A DNA stretch of 58,880 nucleotides from positions 1 to 58,880 of the forward strand of contig JAHBNG010000095.1 of assembly GCA_019217005.1 (NCBI GenBank). Direction: 5' to 3'. Numbering within the stretch: the stretch's first letter is position 1; the number at the start of each line of letters is the position of its first letter. Made by a program: the position numbers and the translations under genes. This document shows, piece after piece, positions 7,837 through 17,027 of this stretch. Source of the DNA: Chloroflexi bacterium TSY. GTDB taxonomy: Bacteria; Chloroflexota; Anaerolineae; Caldilineales; Caldilineaceae. Below the pieces are notes generated by a model, which worked only from the letters and a program-made list of their open reading frames with translations, did not search any database and was not told the origin of the DNA.

Positions 7837-9411
7837 TTAGTAATCGTCCAATAAAGTGGCATCAATACCGGGCATTGTATCCAATTTCCAAATATCAACC
7901 AACGCATCATTGCTTTGTGGTGACCCCGGTGTACTACGTCCAGCCGCGACCAGTTCTTTCAAACGCTGTACCATTGCTTTGACCTTTTCAGGATGTTTGG
8001 CGTGAAGATTGTTGCTTTCTGCGGGATCATGGTGCATATCATAAAGCTGTACCAAGGGCAGGCCTGATTCTGCGGCTTGATCGTCGGGCAGCGCCCACCC
8101 ACCAGAACCAGGGCAGAGCACCAGCTTCCAACGTTGATCACGAATGGCAAATTTGCCAGTGGCAGAATGATGCACCACGTGGTCGCGCGTGGCACGTTCA
8201 TCTCCTTGGAGGAGGGACATCAAGCTGATGCTGTCCTCACCCGTCGTATCAGGCAGCGGCTCATTGAGTAGTTCCGCGCAAGTTGCCATCAAATCGGTCA
8301 AGCAGATGAGCTGATCCGAGCGACTACCCGGCGCAATCACCCCGGCCCAACGCGCGATAAAGGGGATGCGATGGCCGCCGTCCCAAACATCGGATTTGTA
8401 GCCCCGGAAGTGGGCGCTGGGGAAATGACCTTGAGGTTCCAGGGCTTTCTCCCCATTTCCTCGTCCATCCTCAGATGTGCCGATGTAGGGGGCACAGCCA
8501 TTATCGCTGGTGAAAATGACCAGCGTATTGTCGGCAATATCATGGCGCTCCAGGGAGTCGAGGATCTGCCCAAAGATGTCGTCGGTTTCCACCACCAGAT
8601 CAGCGTACAAATTGTTTAGCCCACTTTTGCCGATCCAGGGCTTGTTAACCGAGAGGGGGGTATGGGGTGAAGTCATCGGGAGATACAGAAAGAAGGGTCT
8701 CTCTTCTGCTCGGGCTTGAATATACTGATCCGCTTTGCGGGCGAAGGTGGGCAGCAATTGCTCAAAGTTCCAGTAAGGCATGGCTGGTCCCTGCAAGCTA
8801 GCCAAATTATTCCCCAACAGGTGGGATTGTAAGAATTCGGTAGGAATCCCGACTGTGCGGTCATCCTCAATGTAGCAATAGGGTGGCCAGTTGGGCACAT
8901 CCACGCCAAAGTACATGTCGAAGCCACGGGTGGTCGGCCCGCCTGTGGTGGGTTTGGAAAAGGCTTCTCGCCACAACTGCTGCTGTCGGAGCGCAGGTTC
9001 TAACTCAGCATCGGGAACCGAATCATATTGATGCTTGGGCAGAAAATCTTCGGTTACGTCAAAGTCCCAGCCCATGCCGAGATGCCACTTGCCAATGACG
9101 CCTGTATGGTATCCATGTTGCTTGAGAAACTTGGGCACCGTTAAGCGATCTTCGGCAATGAGCGCGTCGCCATAGGGAGACACAATGCCCTTCTGCAGTG
9201 TTGACCGCCAGTTATAGCGACCTGTCAGGATCCCATAGCGTGATGGTGAACAGACCGCCGAACTAGAATGGGCATCGGTGAAGATCATGCCTTCTTGGGC
9301 CAGACGATCAAAGTTGGGGGTGTGGATTTTGCCGTTGGGGTTGAGGCAAGATACGTCGCCATATCCCATGTCATCTACCAGGAAATAGACGATGTTGGGC
9401 TTACGTTTCAT
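7837..9411 (-). CDS. Type I sulfatase (arylsulfatase family)
   Basis: A 524-residue alkaline-phosphatase-superfamily sulfatase. The N-terminus has PNIVYFLVDDMGYGD, whose paired Asp bind the metal. The modification motif Cys-x-Pro-Ser-Arg appears as CSPSRYGILTGR near residue 53; the Cys becomes formylglycine in active enzymes. IGKWHLG and TSDNG blocks supply further active-site residues. No signal peptide is visible, so it may be cytosolic or exported by another route. The ATG at 9411 has GAAGGAG upstream and overlaps the stop of the acetyltransferase gene by 11 bases, giving a two-gene operon. The nearby SUMF1-like gene at 21425 is not a credible maturase for it. Substrate (sulfated sugar or aryl sulfate) cannot be read from the sequence. 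Confidence 0.9.
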   Translation of the reverse strand: MKRKPNIVYFLVDDMGYGDVSCLNPNGKIHTPNFDRLAQEGMIFTDAHSSSAVCSPSRYGILTGRYNWRSTLQKGIVSPYGDALIAEDRLTVPKFLKQHGYHTGVIGKWHLGMGWDFDVTEDFLPKHQYDSVPDAELEPALRQQQLWREAFSKPTTGGPTTRGFDMYFGVDVPNWPPYCYIEDDRTVGIPTEFLQSHLLGNNLASLQGPAMPYWNFEQLLPTFARKADQYIQARAEERPFFLYLPMTSPHTPLSVNKPWIGKSGLNNLYADLVVETDDIFGQILDSLERHDIADNTLVIFTSDNGCAPYIGTSEDGRGNGEKALEPQGHFPSAHFRGYKSDVWDGGHRIPFIARWAGVIAPGSRSDQLICLTDLMATCAELLNEPLPDTTGEDSISLMSLLQGDERATRDHVVHHSATGKFAIRDQRWKLVLCPGSGGWALPDDQAAESGLPLVQLYDMHHDPAESNNLHAKHPEKVKAMVQRLKELVAAGRSTPGSPQSNDALVDIWKLDTMPGIDATLLDDY

Positions 9412-9871
9412 GATTGAAATTCTCCTTCATGAAGGTATTTCGATCTGAAATGTCTTTCACAAAAATTTGAAGATTCATCAACTCTTTAAAGCCATTATTT
9501 GCATGTGCTTTGGGGCTAAGCGGGTACTCATCTGGAATTGTATCGGAAAGCACCAGGGATATGGCATGATGCAAGACCCACTGTTCCAATGCCCCCAGTA
9601 AACGCCCGCCATTGCCCTGCTTGCGGTAGGCTGGCGCAACATACCAACCCTCTACATACCCATATTTTTGATTACCATCCAAATAGAGTGCCCCCTCGAT
9701 GAAACCGACAGGTACTTCTTCTTCGTTGAGCAAAAGATAACCAATCTGATGTTCAGAAGCCAAGAGAGCGTTGATTTCTGCAACATGGACTTCGCGAGAA
9801 TCATCCCAAAGCTGCTTGCGCAGCGCGATCCACTCCTCTAACTGTTGAACCGTCGCATCTATGATTTTCAT
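9401..9871 (-). CDS. GNAT acetyltransferase resembling aminoglycoside 6'-N-acetyltransferases
   Basis: I choose the ATG at 9871 (156 residues; AAGAAGGG lies just upstream) over the longer frame to 9952. The protein is a single GNAT domain: an N-terminal IDATVQQLEEW-ALRKQLW segment, a central YVEGWYVAPAYRKQGNGGRLL block containing the acetyl-CoA pyrophosphate-binding Arg/Gln-x-x-Gly-x-Gly-type loop, and a C-terminal SPKAHANNGF motif typical of the family. Overall pattern and length match AAC(6')-I-like enzymes, which acetylate aminoglycosides or unknown amines. Its cotranscription with the sulfatase, and absence of a resistance context, argue against assuming antibiotic resistance. Confidence 0.8.
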   Translation of the reverse strand: MKIIDATVQQLEEWIALRKQLWDDSREVHVAEINALLASEHQIGYLLLNEEEVPVGFIEGALYLDGNQKYGYVEGWYVAPAYRKQGNGGRLLGALEQWVLHHAISLVLSDTIPDEYPLSPKAHANNGFKELMNLQIFVKDISDRNTFMKENFNHET

Positions 9872-9979
9872 ATGGAATCCCTTCTTGTTTACGCACTCGT
9901 AATGAATTGGCATTTGGTGCCGCATGCGGTCGGCGTTATACACAAGCAACACTCACCCAGTTGAGGAATCCACTACCTC

Positions 9980-10249
9980 TTAGTCCATATTCTTATAGGT
10001 ATCGGAATCTCTTCTTCTGATGTCCAACACGATTATCGCATCGTCTGTCTGCATTAGGATGATTCGCCAGCTATCAAATTTATACTTCCAACGACCTTTT
10101 AATTCTCTCTCCAACTCTTCGGCGACAACCTCGAGCCCTTCGTTCTCGATATCCTCCAGGGCTTCAATTACTTGCCCTTTCAAGTTATTCGAGAAAGCCT
10201 GATAGCGACGTTTGGCCTTTTCTTTAATCCTAAGCTGATATAGAGGCAT
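9980..10249 (-). CDS. RelE/ParE-superfamily toxin
   Basis: An 89-residue basic protein with the RelE/ParE pattern: an N-terminal strand and Lys-rich helix (KEKAKRRYQAF), a long helix, then LKGRWKYKFDSWRIILMQTDDAIIVLDIRRRDSDTY, the core beta-sheet with the Arg-containing strand. Members are either ribosome-dependent mRNA endonucleases or gyrase poisons; sequence alone does not separate these. The start overlaps the 3' end of the Phd-like gene by 20 bases, the usual antitoxin-first arrangement. Confidence 0.85.
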   Translation of the reverse strand: MPLYQLRIKEKAKRRYQAFSNNLKGQVIEALEDIENEGLEVVAEELERELKGRWKYKFDSWRIILMQTDDAIIVLDIRRRDSDTYKNMD

Positions 10250-10517
10250 TATCGAGTTCCGCCTTCATCTCGTCCAAGTCAAGATCAACGACCTTTGCTC
10301 TGCCCTCCCAGATTTCGATTTCCGCCTTATATGCGGCTAATACGTCGCGTAAATCTTCGAGCTCCTTGACCATATTGTTCCAAACCGAAGGCAGAACCAT
10401 CACAGCAGCAGGCTCGCTACGCTGAAAGAGAGCTATAGGGCCGTTTTTTAACATAGCCAGAACTTCTTTTGAGCGACGATTCATCTCTGAAACAGGCACG
10501 CTTTCCATCAATTGCAT
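10230..10517 (-). CDS. Phd/YefM-type antitoxin
   Basis: A 95-residue protein whose N-terminus (ESVPVSEMNRRSKEVLAMLKNGPIALFQRSEPAAVMVLPS) is the Phd/YefM DNA-binding fold. The charged C-terminal half is expected to bind and neutralise the RelE-like toxin encoded downstream with a 20-base overlap. GAGG lies just upstream of the ATG. Phd-type proteins repress their own promoter, usually together with the toxin. Confidence 0.88.
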   Translation of the reverse strand: MQLMESVPVSEMNRRSKEVLAMLKNGPIALFQRSEPAAVMVLPSVWNNMVKELEDLRDVLAAYKAEIEIWEGRAKVVDLDLDEMKAELDNASISA

Positions 10518-10562
10518 ATCTACCTCGCTTTTTTGTGTATCTAAAAATGTTTTTGAATACGT

Positions 10563-10591
10563 AGTCTAGCATTTGAACATATTGATGTCAA
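10563..10591 (-). promoter_or_regulatory. Promoter of the Phd/RelE-type operon
   Basis: On the minus strand, a consensus -35 TTGACA (10586-10591), a 17-bp spacer and -10 TAGACT (10563-10568) lie about 45 bases upstream of the antitoxin start at 10517. The spacer is AT-rich (TCAATATGTTCAAATGC) and may be part of the autoregulatory operator. Confidence 0.65.
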
Positions 10592-10644
10592 TATCTCTCG
10601 TCACAACCGCTAGGGCAATCGCGTACTTTGCCGCCTAGGATTCA

Positions 10645-10771
10645 TGGACATTAAGAAAATAATCCGGCAAAAAAGTCCAGTGAGCACGCCTCGTGCGGGT
10701 GGCGTCCCGTCAAGACCCGCACGGGGCGTGCTCGCTGAACGATTACCGAACTTAATTTTGAATCTTCATAA
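10645..10771. repeat. 127-bp dispersed repeat with strong central hairpin (copy 1)
   Basis: This segment is nearly identical, in reverse orientation, to 52926-53053 (differences: a short cluster near one hairpin foot and a T-run length). The core is a 19-bp near-perfect inverted repeat (GAGCACGCCCCGTGCGGGT and its complement) around a 14-base loop. It ends 17 bases before the inserted IS at 10788. Here it lies alone, whereas the second copy lies inside a 269-bp MITE. Confidence 0.85.
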
Positions 10772-10787
10772 ATCCCAGTCTGATAGA

Positions 10788-12278
10788 CTTTACTTTCTGG
10801 TAAAGGCTTGAGTGACAAAGGGCAAACCGAAAGGGGCGGAAAAAAGAATCCACCCTGAAAAAACGGGATAAAATGTAAAAATAGTGCTCGGCTAGTTTAA
10901 GCAGCGGCATTGAGGCGGCGATGAGCGAGAACGCCTTTAGGGAAATGGTGTGAAACCGAGGCCTTTTTCCGAAAGTCAGGGTCGAGTTGGTCGGGAGTTG
11001 GAAAAGAGCACTCGAGAGAACGCGCGCAGCCTGCCGGGAGTGGCTTGAGGCTCTCGATCCCAGTAGCCAGTCGGTATGGGAGGAAGAGAAGCGGCTAAAT
11101 GGGAAAGAAGATTGCCAGCAAGCAGCCCCAGTTCAGGTAAGCGGAAGCAAGCCTCATCGGCATGAACAAATTGACGATGTAAGCCAATCATCTGCTTGGA
11201 AGCCAAGGGGGGATGTTCAACAGGCCAGCGCTCCAGAGAAAAGATAAATGGTTTCAGCTTGTAAAGCCATGACGGTCGCCAGAACCAAAGGTGTGTGATA
11301 AGCAGGATCCTGAAAGACGTAAATCGAATAGGTGCGGTTGGCTGTATCCACCTTGGTTGTCCTGGGGACGAGATTGTGCCATGCTTGATAGCGAATCAGG
11401 CGACCACTATAGACAAATTGACCAGACGAGTCTGGAGTTGTGGCCTCGAGTCGCTTTCCCTTATAGCTGCGAGAGAGCGGACGCACAATATCACCATATT
11501 CAGGTGGTCTGCCTTTTTCTTTGCGTTTGGGGAACTCATTGCGGCGCGCTGTGCAGTTAATCGCTTCCCGAAGGACAAATCGGTCGACGTCGCTTTCTAG
11601 CATTTCTCTGATTGTAAACCCGGCATCGACCACCGCCACTTCGTCTGACTCCAGTGATTTCTTGGTCTCTTTCAGCAGCTTTTTCCGAAACTCACTTTCC
11701 TTTGTGCCTACCTCGCATCTCATGATTGCCTTGAGCAGTGGCACTCGTTTCCCGCCTATCTCCCCCGAGCTTATCATCACTCCAAAGATGAGCGCGGGCA
11801 ATGACGAGCCGTTGAGTTATAGAGTCGGTTCACTTTCCCTTGCAGCTTCGGTCGCCAGAACCCTGTGATATCTATGCTTTTCACTCGGTATCCTTCTAAC
11901 TTTTTTGCCTCCCATTCCCTTTCCACTCCACTTCTTCTTGCCACGATGAGAGCACTTGCAATATCCCATGATCCATATCGAGCTCCACCAGCTTCTTCGG
12001 ATCTCCTCATCTTCAAACCCGCTTTCACTCAATCCACTATGGATTGCTCCTCGACTTTTCAGAAACGACCCATTCATCATCGCCCACATCAGACGCATTA
12101 CATTTACGTTTGTTCCCACCGGCGTTACTTGCAATACATTCATCAGTACTGCTATAGTTATTTCTGGCGCGGTTAGCATTCCTTCCTCCTTTTTGGTTTC
12201 GCTACCTTTAGGATGAAACGCTAACCGCTTTTTGTCACATTTCTCACCTCATCTCTTTTCTTTTACCAGAAAGTAAAG
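10788..12278 (-). mobile_element. Decayed insertion sequence, about 1.49 kb
   Basis: Terminal inverted repeats of 17 bp (CTTTACTTTCTGGTAAA at 10788-10804 and its complement at 12262-12278) are flanked by a 5-bp ATAGA duplication. The interior encodes a DDE-type transposase on the minus strand broken into several frames. The ends are intact, so a transposase supplied elsewhere could in principle mobilise it. I cannot place it in an IS family with confidence. Confidence 0.85.
10976..12179 (-). pseudogene. Frameshifted DDE transposase
   Basis: Three minus-strand frames carry consecutive pieces of one transposase. The N-terminal part is at about 12179-12030 (MLTAPEITIAVLMN), a middle part at about 12030-11800 (ARYGSWDIASALIVARRSG through GFWRPKLQGK), and a catalytic part at 11801-11217 (VAVVDAGFTIREML, with the Asp of a DDE site, and GRPPEYGDIVRPLSR). 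A further piece at 11206-10976 ([27 protein letters not shown]) looks like the C-terminus. At least three frame changes separate them, so no active enzyme is made. Family unassigned. Confidence 0.75.
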
Positions 12279-12358
12279 ATAGAGGAAATCCGTTTTAATG
12301 GATTAAGGATGGCTTTATAATTAGACGGCTGCTACGCAAGCACCATCGCAGTATAAAC

Positions 12359-13207
12359 TCACAATCCACCCAACCCATACACCCTCAGCGCATTTTCCCG
12401 AAAGACCTGATTATACTCGTCATCAGACAGATCTCCTGCATGACCCAACATGGTCTGATAGGCTTCTTCATAGGTGCCGCCGAATAGCTCTGGTGGCCAG
12501 TTGCTGCCCCACAAAAGCCGCTTTGTGCCAAAGTTTTCAAAGAGGGTATCTGCCGCAAACTGAAGCTGATCTGTCTGGCAGTTGGGATGACAGTGGAGGA
12601 AGAAGGACGAGTATTTCATGTGTACGTTGGGCCGCTTGGCCAATTCTGAAATGTGGACTGCCCACGCAGAGAGATCTCCCGATCGAAAAGGCGGCAGACC
12701 ACAATGATTGACCACTAACGGTACATCTTCGTGTTGACCGGCAAAGGTCGCAACTGCAGGCAGCAGCGCTTGATCGACTAGGATGTCTAGCGTCAGGTTG
12801 CGCCGACGCATCTCATCCATACCGGCTTTGGCATTGGCATCGTCCAGCCAGTCGTCGGGTGGTGAAGCAGGACGAGCACGGATGCCCACAAACCAAGACT
12901 TATTGGCAAAAAGGTCAAGTGCCTTGCCCAAATCCTCATTCTCAAAGGAGTAGCTTCCGACAAGCCCAGAGATGTAGGCATAGCGTTCGACCAGATCAGC
13001 ACAAAAGAGATTGTGCTCGTCTGAATCGGGGCCAGCTCCAACGATGACGGCACTCTCGACATTGCAGGCATCTAGTCCAGGCTTCAGTCGTTCTGGTAGA
13101 TAGTCTTCTTCTAAAAACGATTTGCCGTGGAACCAGCCGCTGAAGGGGCGGTAGGATTCTAACTCCCAAAAGTGGACGTGGGTATCAATGGCTAAAGCTC
13201 TAGTCAT
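12359..13207 (-). CDS. Amidohydrolase family 2 protein (lactonase/decarboxylase-like TIM barrel)
   Basis: A 282-residue amidohydrolase-2 (COG3618-like) protein. DTHVHFW at residues 8-14 provides the metal-binding His-x-His. VVNHCGLPP near residue 165 and a late LLWGSNWPPE block complete the site, with Asn where most members have the terminal Asp (GSDWP). Relatives hydrolyse sugar lactones or pyrone lactones, or decarboxylate aromatic acids. The ATG at 13207 has AGGAG eight bases upstream. It is the last gene of the minus-strand catabolic cluster that includes an enolase-superfamily dehydratase and a DapA-like aldolase, so a lactonase role in sugar-acid breakdown is plausible but unproved. Confidence 0.85.
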   Translation of the reverse strand: MTRALAIDTHVHFWELESYRPFSGWFHGKSFLEEDYLPERLKPGLDACNVESAVIVGAGPDSDEHNLFCADLVERYAYISGLVGSYSFENEDLGKALDLFANKSWFVGIRARPASPPDDWLDDANAKAGMDEMRRRNLTLDILVDQALLPAVATFAGQHEDVPLVVNHCGLPPFRSGDLSAWAVHISELAKRPNVHMKYSSFFLHCHPNCQTDQLQFAADTLFENFGTKRLLWGSNWPPELFGGTYEEAYQTMLGHAGDLSDDEYNQVFRENALRVYGLGGL

Positions 13208-13301
13208 GGATCGGCTCCTGATATTTGGTGGTTAAATGCAGCAACATCTGCGAACGTTTAGCAATGAACGAATTTTGACCGAGTGGGGCCTAACTATTGG
13301 A

Positions 13302-13484
13302 CTACGGTATCGTTACATCTTCCTCTCGCTCCGGCGGCAATACTGTTAGATGCAGCAATTCGCTATTGGCATAACGCCCTTCAATGTAGAGGTGTGAGTC
13401 TGTCATGGTGTCTCTCTTTCGCAAGCTAGTATCGTCATCATGGCTAACGCCTCTCCTTTGTTTAGTGCGGAAAAAATGACTCAA
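13302..13484 (-). CDS. Possible short protein between catabolic genes
   Basis: A 60-codon frame, or 34 codons from an internal ATG at 13406 with AGAGAG upstream (MTDSHLYIEGRYANSE). I recognise no family. It may be the start of a lost gene, a small protein or chance. The interval between the DUF3726 remnant and the amidohydrolase holds nothing else clear. Confidence 0.2.
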   Translation of the reverse strand: MSHFFRTKQRRGVSHDDDTSLRKRDTMTDSHLYIEGRYANSELLHLTVLPPEREEDVTIP

Positions 13485-13494
13485 AATCTACCGC

Positions 13495-14323
13495 TCAGTC
13501 CGCCTCTTCACCGGCCCCGCGCTGACGGGAAGCATCAGTAGCTTCCACTAGAACCTCTTTGGCCAATATAGTTAGCCGTTGCCAAATTTGTTCCTCCACT
13601 TCAATCCCCTCTTCCCAATGGGCCAAAGCTCGCTGACGAAATTTTTCAGGTTGTATCGCTGTAGTATTGCCTTGTGGTTTCAGGGACAATGAAGAAAGTT
13701 GAGGTGCCACTCGTAATGTCACTTTGGCCGTTTGAGCATCGCTTCCCTTTGTGGGGTCAAGTTGTATCAGCGGATACACCCCATGGGCATCCATGTGAGC
13801 GTAGTACCGTGTAAACATCGTATCCTGTTGATGCCACTGGGCCGCTACACACATTCCACGACGAGCAATCTGGGGAAAATAGCCCAGCAACCACAGGGGC
13901 TGTACACAGTTCAGCAACGCCAAGGTGCCAGCACAGGCGGTCATGGCTTGAGCGTAGGCCAACTCCAAGGCCAAAGGTCCCACAATGAGCGCATTGGCCT
14001 GCTGGGCATCCAAGCACACCTGTTTATGGGTGCGTCCCATTTTCGGGGGATCAATCGAGTGTAAATGAGGGATGTCTCTGAGCACACCCGAAAATGTGGT
14101 ACGCCCCCCTTGTTTATTGACATCGTTCAAAAGCAGCGGTTGAATATCTTTCTGGTGCGGCAAATCATCCAGCAACTCGTTGAGTAGTGCCAACCCATCC
14201 AGTTTCAACAATTCCAGCCACGCCACCATAGCTGCTGCGTCCTCACATTCGCCCACACTATAAGCCCATGCCCTCAAAGACTTTGCCACAGAGCATCAAC
14301 ACTTCGTTATAAGAGACTTTCAT
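13495..14323 (-). pseudogene. DUF3726 protein gene with a single-base frameshift
   Basis: The ATG at 14323 overlaps the stop of the upstream gene (ATGA) and begins a typical DUF3726 N-terminus (MKVSYNEVLMLCGKVFEGMG). After 21 codons it meets a TAG near 14260. The adjacent frame then continues SVGECEDAAAMVAWLELLKLDGLALL to the stop at 13495. A one-base deletion in the TTATAG stretch would join them as GMGFSVGECEDAA, matching the family. The longest open frame alone would begin at a GTG at 14289. The restored protein would be about 275 residues, usual for the family. Function of DUF3726 is unknown; here it sits in a catabolic operon next to the 571-residue unknown protein. A sequencing error is possible. 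Confidence 0.75.
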
Positions 14324-16035
14324 GGCACCTCTGGCATAATGGGCAAAAACCAATCATCTTCAAAGGGCTGACCGATCTCCGACAACAGAGGCGCGCCTTG
14401 AAAGAGGGTAATACGTACCCACAGCGACGACTTGGGATCGAACTTGCTAGCGCCGAAGAAGGAGAGTTTGCAGCGCAGCAGGTGAATGGGCATAGTAGAT
14501 TGATCGAGCAGATTCGCGCGGATCTCGCCATAGGCGGTCTGGGCCATGCTCTGGATACGACGAATGATGCCCCGGTGATGGGGGTGGCGCAGCAAAAAGT
14601 GGATTACTTGCTGTCCGGCGTCTGCTGAGATTGCCCGGCAGAGATCATCATAGCAGCAGCGGACTGTACGGGCAATGTCCAGACGCACCTCTTTCTCATC
14701 ACCCGGGTCCAGATATCTCTCACCCAGGCGTGGCTCTTCTTTTTCCGCCGAGCGATACCAGAAATAGTGTTGTACGTGGGGCTGGTCGAAATCATTTTCC
14801 AACGCCCAGTCATAGTGGATTTCGATGCAGGTTTTTAGATCGCTCAATGACATATGGGGCACGAGATCATGTTCTTCTGGGCTGCCCATTTCGGTTTCCA
14901 GTTCGTCCACCAGTTCAGGGTACAGCTCTAGCAAAATCGAATGGACCATCTCCTGAGTTTCGTAACGCCAATGGGTTGCAGCGTATTCGACTAGTGCTTT
15001 CCACAAGGAATTGGATGTGCCATTGCGATATCGACCCTCATTCTCTGCAAACCACTGTTGCGCCTCGGCAAGCTCCTGTTGCATCTGTTGATTCTCAGCG
15101 GCTTGGAGCGAATGTTCGGTCACAATCTGTGCCACATGTGTCTGCGCTTGCGCTAGCAGTTGGCTGAAGCGTTCGCAATGGTGGGGTGTACACGCGCTTG
15201 TATGTACAACGCGAGCAATGGCCGTTTCTCGTTGTAGAATCCACTGATTGATGAGCTTGGGATGGTTGATGAGAAAGGGAGCCATGCCCAGGCCGGTGGC
15301 GTTTCCAGTGCCCAGGTAGCGGGCCAAGGCTGGATCCAGAGGGACAGCACTAGCTGGATTGCGGTGGCGGGCCATGTGGTTGACCTGCTGAATGCTGAAG
15401 TGACGCAACATGTAGACGGTGAACATCTGCGCGCTAAAGGGGGTAGCAAAGGCATGCCCCCGAAATACTTTGGTGTCGTCGGCAATGCCAAATTTGCCAT
15501 TGCCATAGACTGCGGTTGTGCGATAGAGATATCCTACCTGTGCGAGGGTTGTCGGATCAGGCTGACAGCCGCTGGCCAGGGTCTCTACAAAGTAATTGAA
15601 ATTGCGCACACTTTTGTTGGCCCGGGAGAGAACCAGCACGTTGGCCTGATAACGTCCTGCTTCCTGTTTGGGCAAGTTGGCACGTAATTCAGCTACTTCC
15701 TGCTCGCTCACATGTCCCACGCAGAGGGCAAAAGCCACATCCCAGGCGTCCGCAATCACGCGGTCACTGCGGCGGGTATCCTCCAAATATTGAGAGAAGA
15801 GTACCACTGAATAGCGCTCATTATGGGGCGTTTGGATGGTGTAGATCACCGTCCCATAGCCACTGGTATCCAGCGCAAAAGTAGGACACTCGATCCGCCA
15901 CTGTTCGCGCATCATCTTACGGATAATGGATCGCACAAAACTCAAACGTGTCTGGTGAAAGGCTCCCAGCCGCTCCAACTGCATCACCGTCTTTGCCGGG
16001 CGTAACGCGAGCGCTTGGTTTGGATCACACATCAT
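14320..16035 (-). CDS. Unrecognised 571-residue protein
   Basis: I choose the ATG at 16035 (or 16032), which overlaps the end of the dipeptidase-like gene by about eight to eleven bases, rather than the longer frame to 16083. The protein is soluble, with no signal peptide or membrane helix. It has an N-terminal region with FALDTSGYGTVIYTIQTP, a middle rich in hydrophobic and aromatic residues, and a helical, Glu/Gln-rich stretch near residues 320-390 (AENQQMQQELAEAQQWF) that could form a coiled coil. I recognise no domain. Its stop overlaps the start of the DUF3726 gene by four bases (ATGA), so the two were translationally coupled and probably work together. Confidence 0.7.
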   Translation of the reverse strand: MMCDPNQALALRPAKTVMQLERLGAFHQTRLSFVRSIIRKMMREQWRIECPTFALDTSGYGTVIYTIQTPHNERYSVVLFSQYLEDTRRSDRVIADAWDVAFALCVGHVSEQEVAELRANLPKQEAGRYQANVLVLSRANKSVRNFNYFVETLASGCQPDPTTLAQVGYLYRTTAVYGNGKFGIADDTKVFRGHAFATPFSAQMFTVYMLRHFSIQQVNHMARHRNPASAVPLDPALARYLGTGNATGLGMAPFLINHPKLINQWILQRETAIARVVHTSACTPHHCERFSQLLAQAQTHVAQIVTEHSLQAAENQQMQQELAEAQQWFAENEGRYRNGTSNSLWKALVEYAATHWRYETQEMVHSILLELYPELVDELETEMGSPEEHDLVPHMSLSDLKTCIEIHYDWALENDFDQPHVQHYFWYRSAEKEEPRLGERYLDPGDEKEVRLDIARTVRCCYDDLCRAISADAGQQVIHFLLRHPHHRGIIRRIQSMAQTAYGEIRANLLDQSTMPIHLLRCKLSFFGASKFDPKSSLWVRITLFQGAPLLSEIGQPFEDDWFLPIMPEVP

Positions 16036-17026
16036 CAGTAACAGGCTCAAACGATTCCTCAAAAAAGCGTAACCAATTGCCACCCATAATCAGAGCAATT
16101 TCATCCTGGTTAAATCCATAGTCGGCCAATCCTTGTACCAGGTTGGGAAAGTGGGCATTGGAATGAAACCACGGTAGCGGATCGGGCCACTTTGCATTGT
16201 CCGCCGAACCTTCGCCATAATCCTTTTCTTTAGTCCAGCGACCGTTGCGCATCCATTCCAAGATACTCAGGGGCTGGTTTTGGCAGAGATCAGTGCCGAT
16301 GCCGATGTGCTCGATGCCCATCAACTCTGCGGTCTGGGCGACCATGGCGCAGAAATCTGCCAAGGTACATTGGGAATTGTTCTTCAGATGAAAGGGGTAG
16401 AGACTGAATCCCAATATGCCGCCATTTTGGGCCAAGGCTTTCAGTACTGCGTCTGATTTATTGCGCAGAGAATCGTGGAAGAAGAGGGGATTGGCATGAG
16501 AGACCACAATGGGTCGCTGGGAAATTTCCACTGCCTCCAGCGTACTGCGTTCGCCGCTGTGGGACATGTCGATGACCATGCCCACACGGTTCATCTCCTG
16601 GATGACTTGCTTGCCAAAGCGAGTGATACCGCTATCTACCGCTTCGTAGCAACCAGAAGCCAGCAACGTTTGGTTGTTGTAGGTCAGCTGCATAAAGCGC
16701 ACACCCAACTGGTGAAAGATCTCTACAAAGCCAATGTGTCCTTCCAAAGGCGAACAGTTCTGGAAGCCAAAGATGATGCCGACCCGGCCTTCTTCTTTGG
16801 CTCGTCGCACGTCCTGGGCGGTGCGGACTGGACGAATCAGGTCGCCGTGGTGTTGGAACAATTGATTCCAGGCGGCGAGGTTGCGCAGCGTCTCCACCGT
16901 ATCTTCCCAGTAGACAACAGTAACGTGAACAGCGGTGACACCGCCTGCATGCATCTCTTCGAAGATAGTGCGATCCCAGCGAGAATATTGGGTGCCATCG
17001 ATGACGATGTTGGGTTTACGCATCAT
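16025..17026 (-). CDS. Membrane-dipeptidase-fold (peptidase M19) protein with incomplete metal site
   Basis: A 333-residue protein of the renal-dipeptidase family (TIM-barrel). VIDMSHSGERS and IVVSHANPL supply two His ligands, and IGIGTDLCQ supplies the late Asp. The N-terminal His-x-Asp of the family is replaced by DGTQYSRWD, and the bridging Glu region reads GFQNCSPLEG, so part of the binuclear zinc site is altered. It may be a hydrolase with one metal, or have another reaction. It begins one base after the DapA-like gene ends and overlaps the following gene, so it is part of the operon. Dipeptidase activity should not be assumed. Confidence 0.85.
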   Translation of the reverse strand: MMRKPNIVIDGTQYSRWDRTIFEEMHAGGVTAVHVTVVYWEDTVETLRNLAAWNQLFQHHGDLIRPVRTAQDVRRAKEEGRVGIIFGFQNCSPLEGHIGFVEIFHQLGVRFMQLTYNNQTLLASGCYEAVDSGITRFGKQVIQEMNRVGMVIDMSHSGERSTLEAVEISQRPIVVSHANPLFFHDSLRNKSDAVLKALAQNGGILGFSLYPFHLKNNSQCTLADFCAMVAQTAELMGIEHIGIGTDLCQNQPLSILEWMRNGRWTKEKDYGEGSADNAKWPDPLPWFHSNAHFPNLVQGLADYGFNQDEIALIMGGNWLRFFEESFEPVTDDV

Positions 17027-17027
17027 T

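Noticed and set aside
9401..9871. Aminoglycoside resistance gene
   Set aside because: The GNAT pattern is similar, but it is chromosomal, coupled to a sulfatase and has no resistance context.
11291..12216. Plus-strand frames within the IS
   Set aside because: They lie opposite the decayed transposase and encode no conserved motif.
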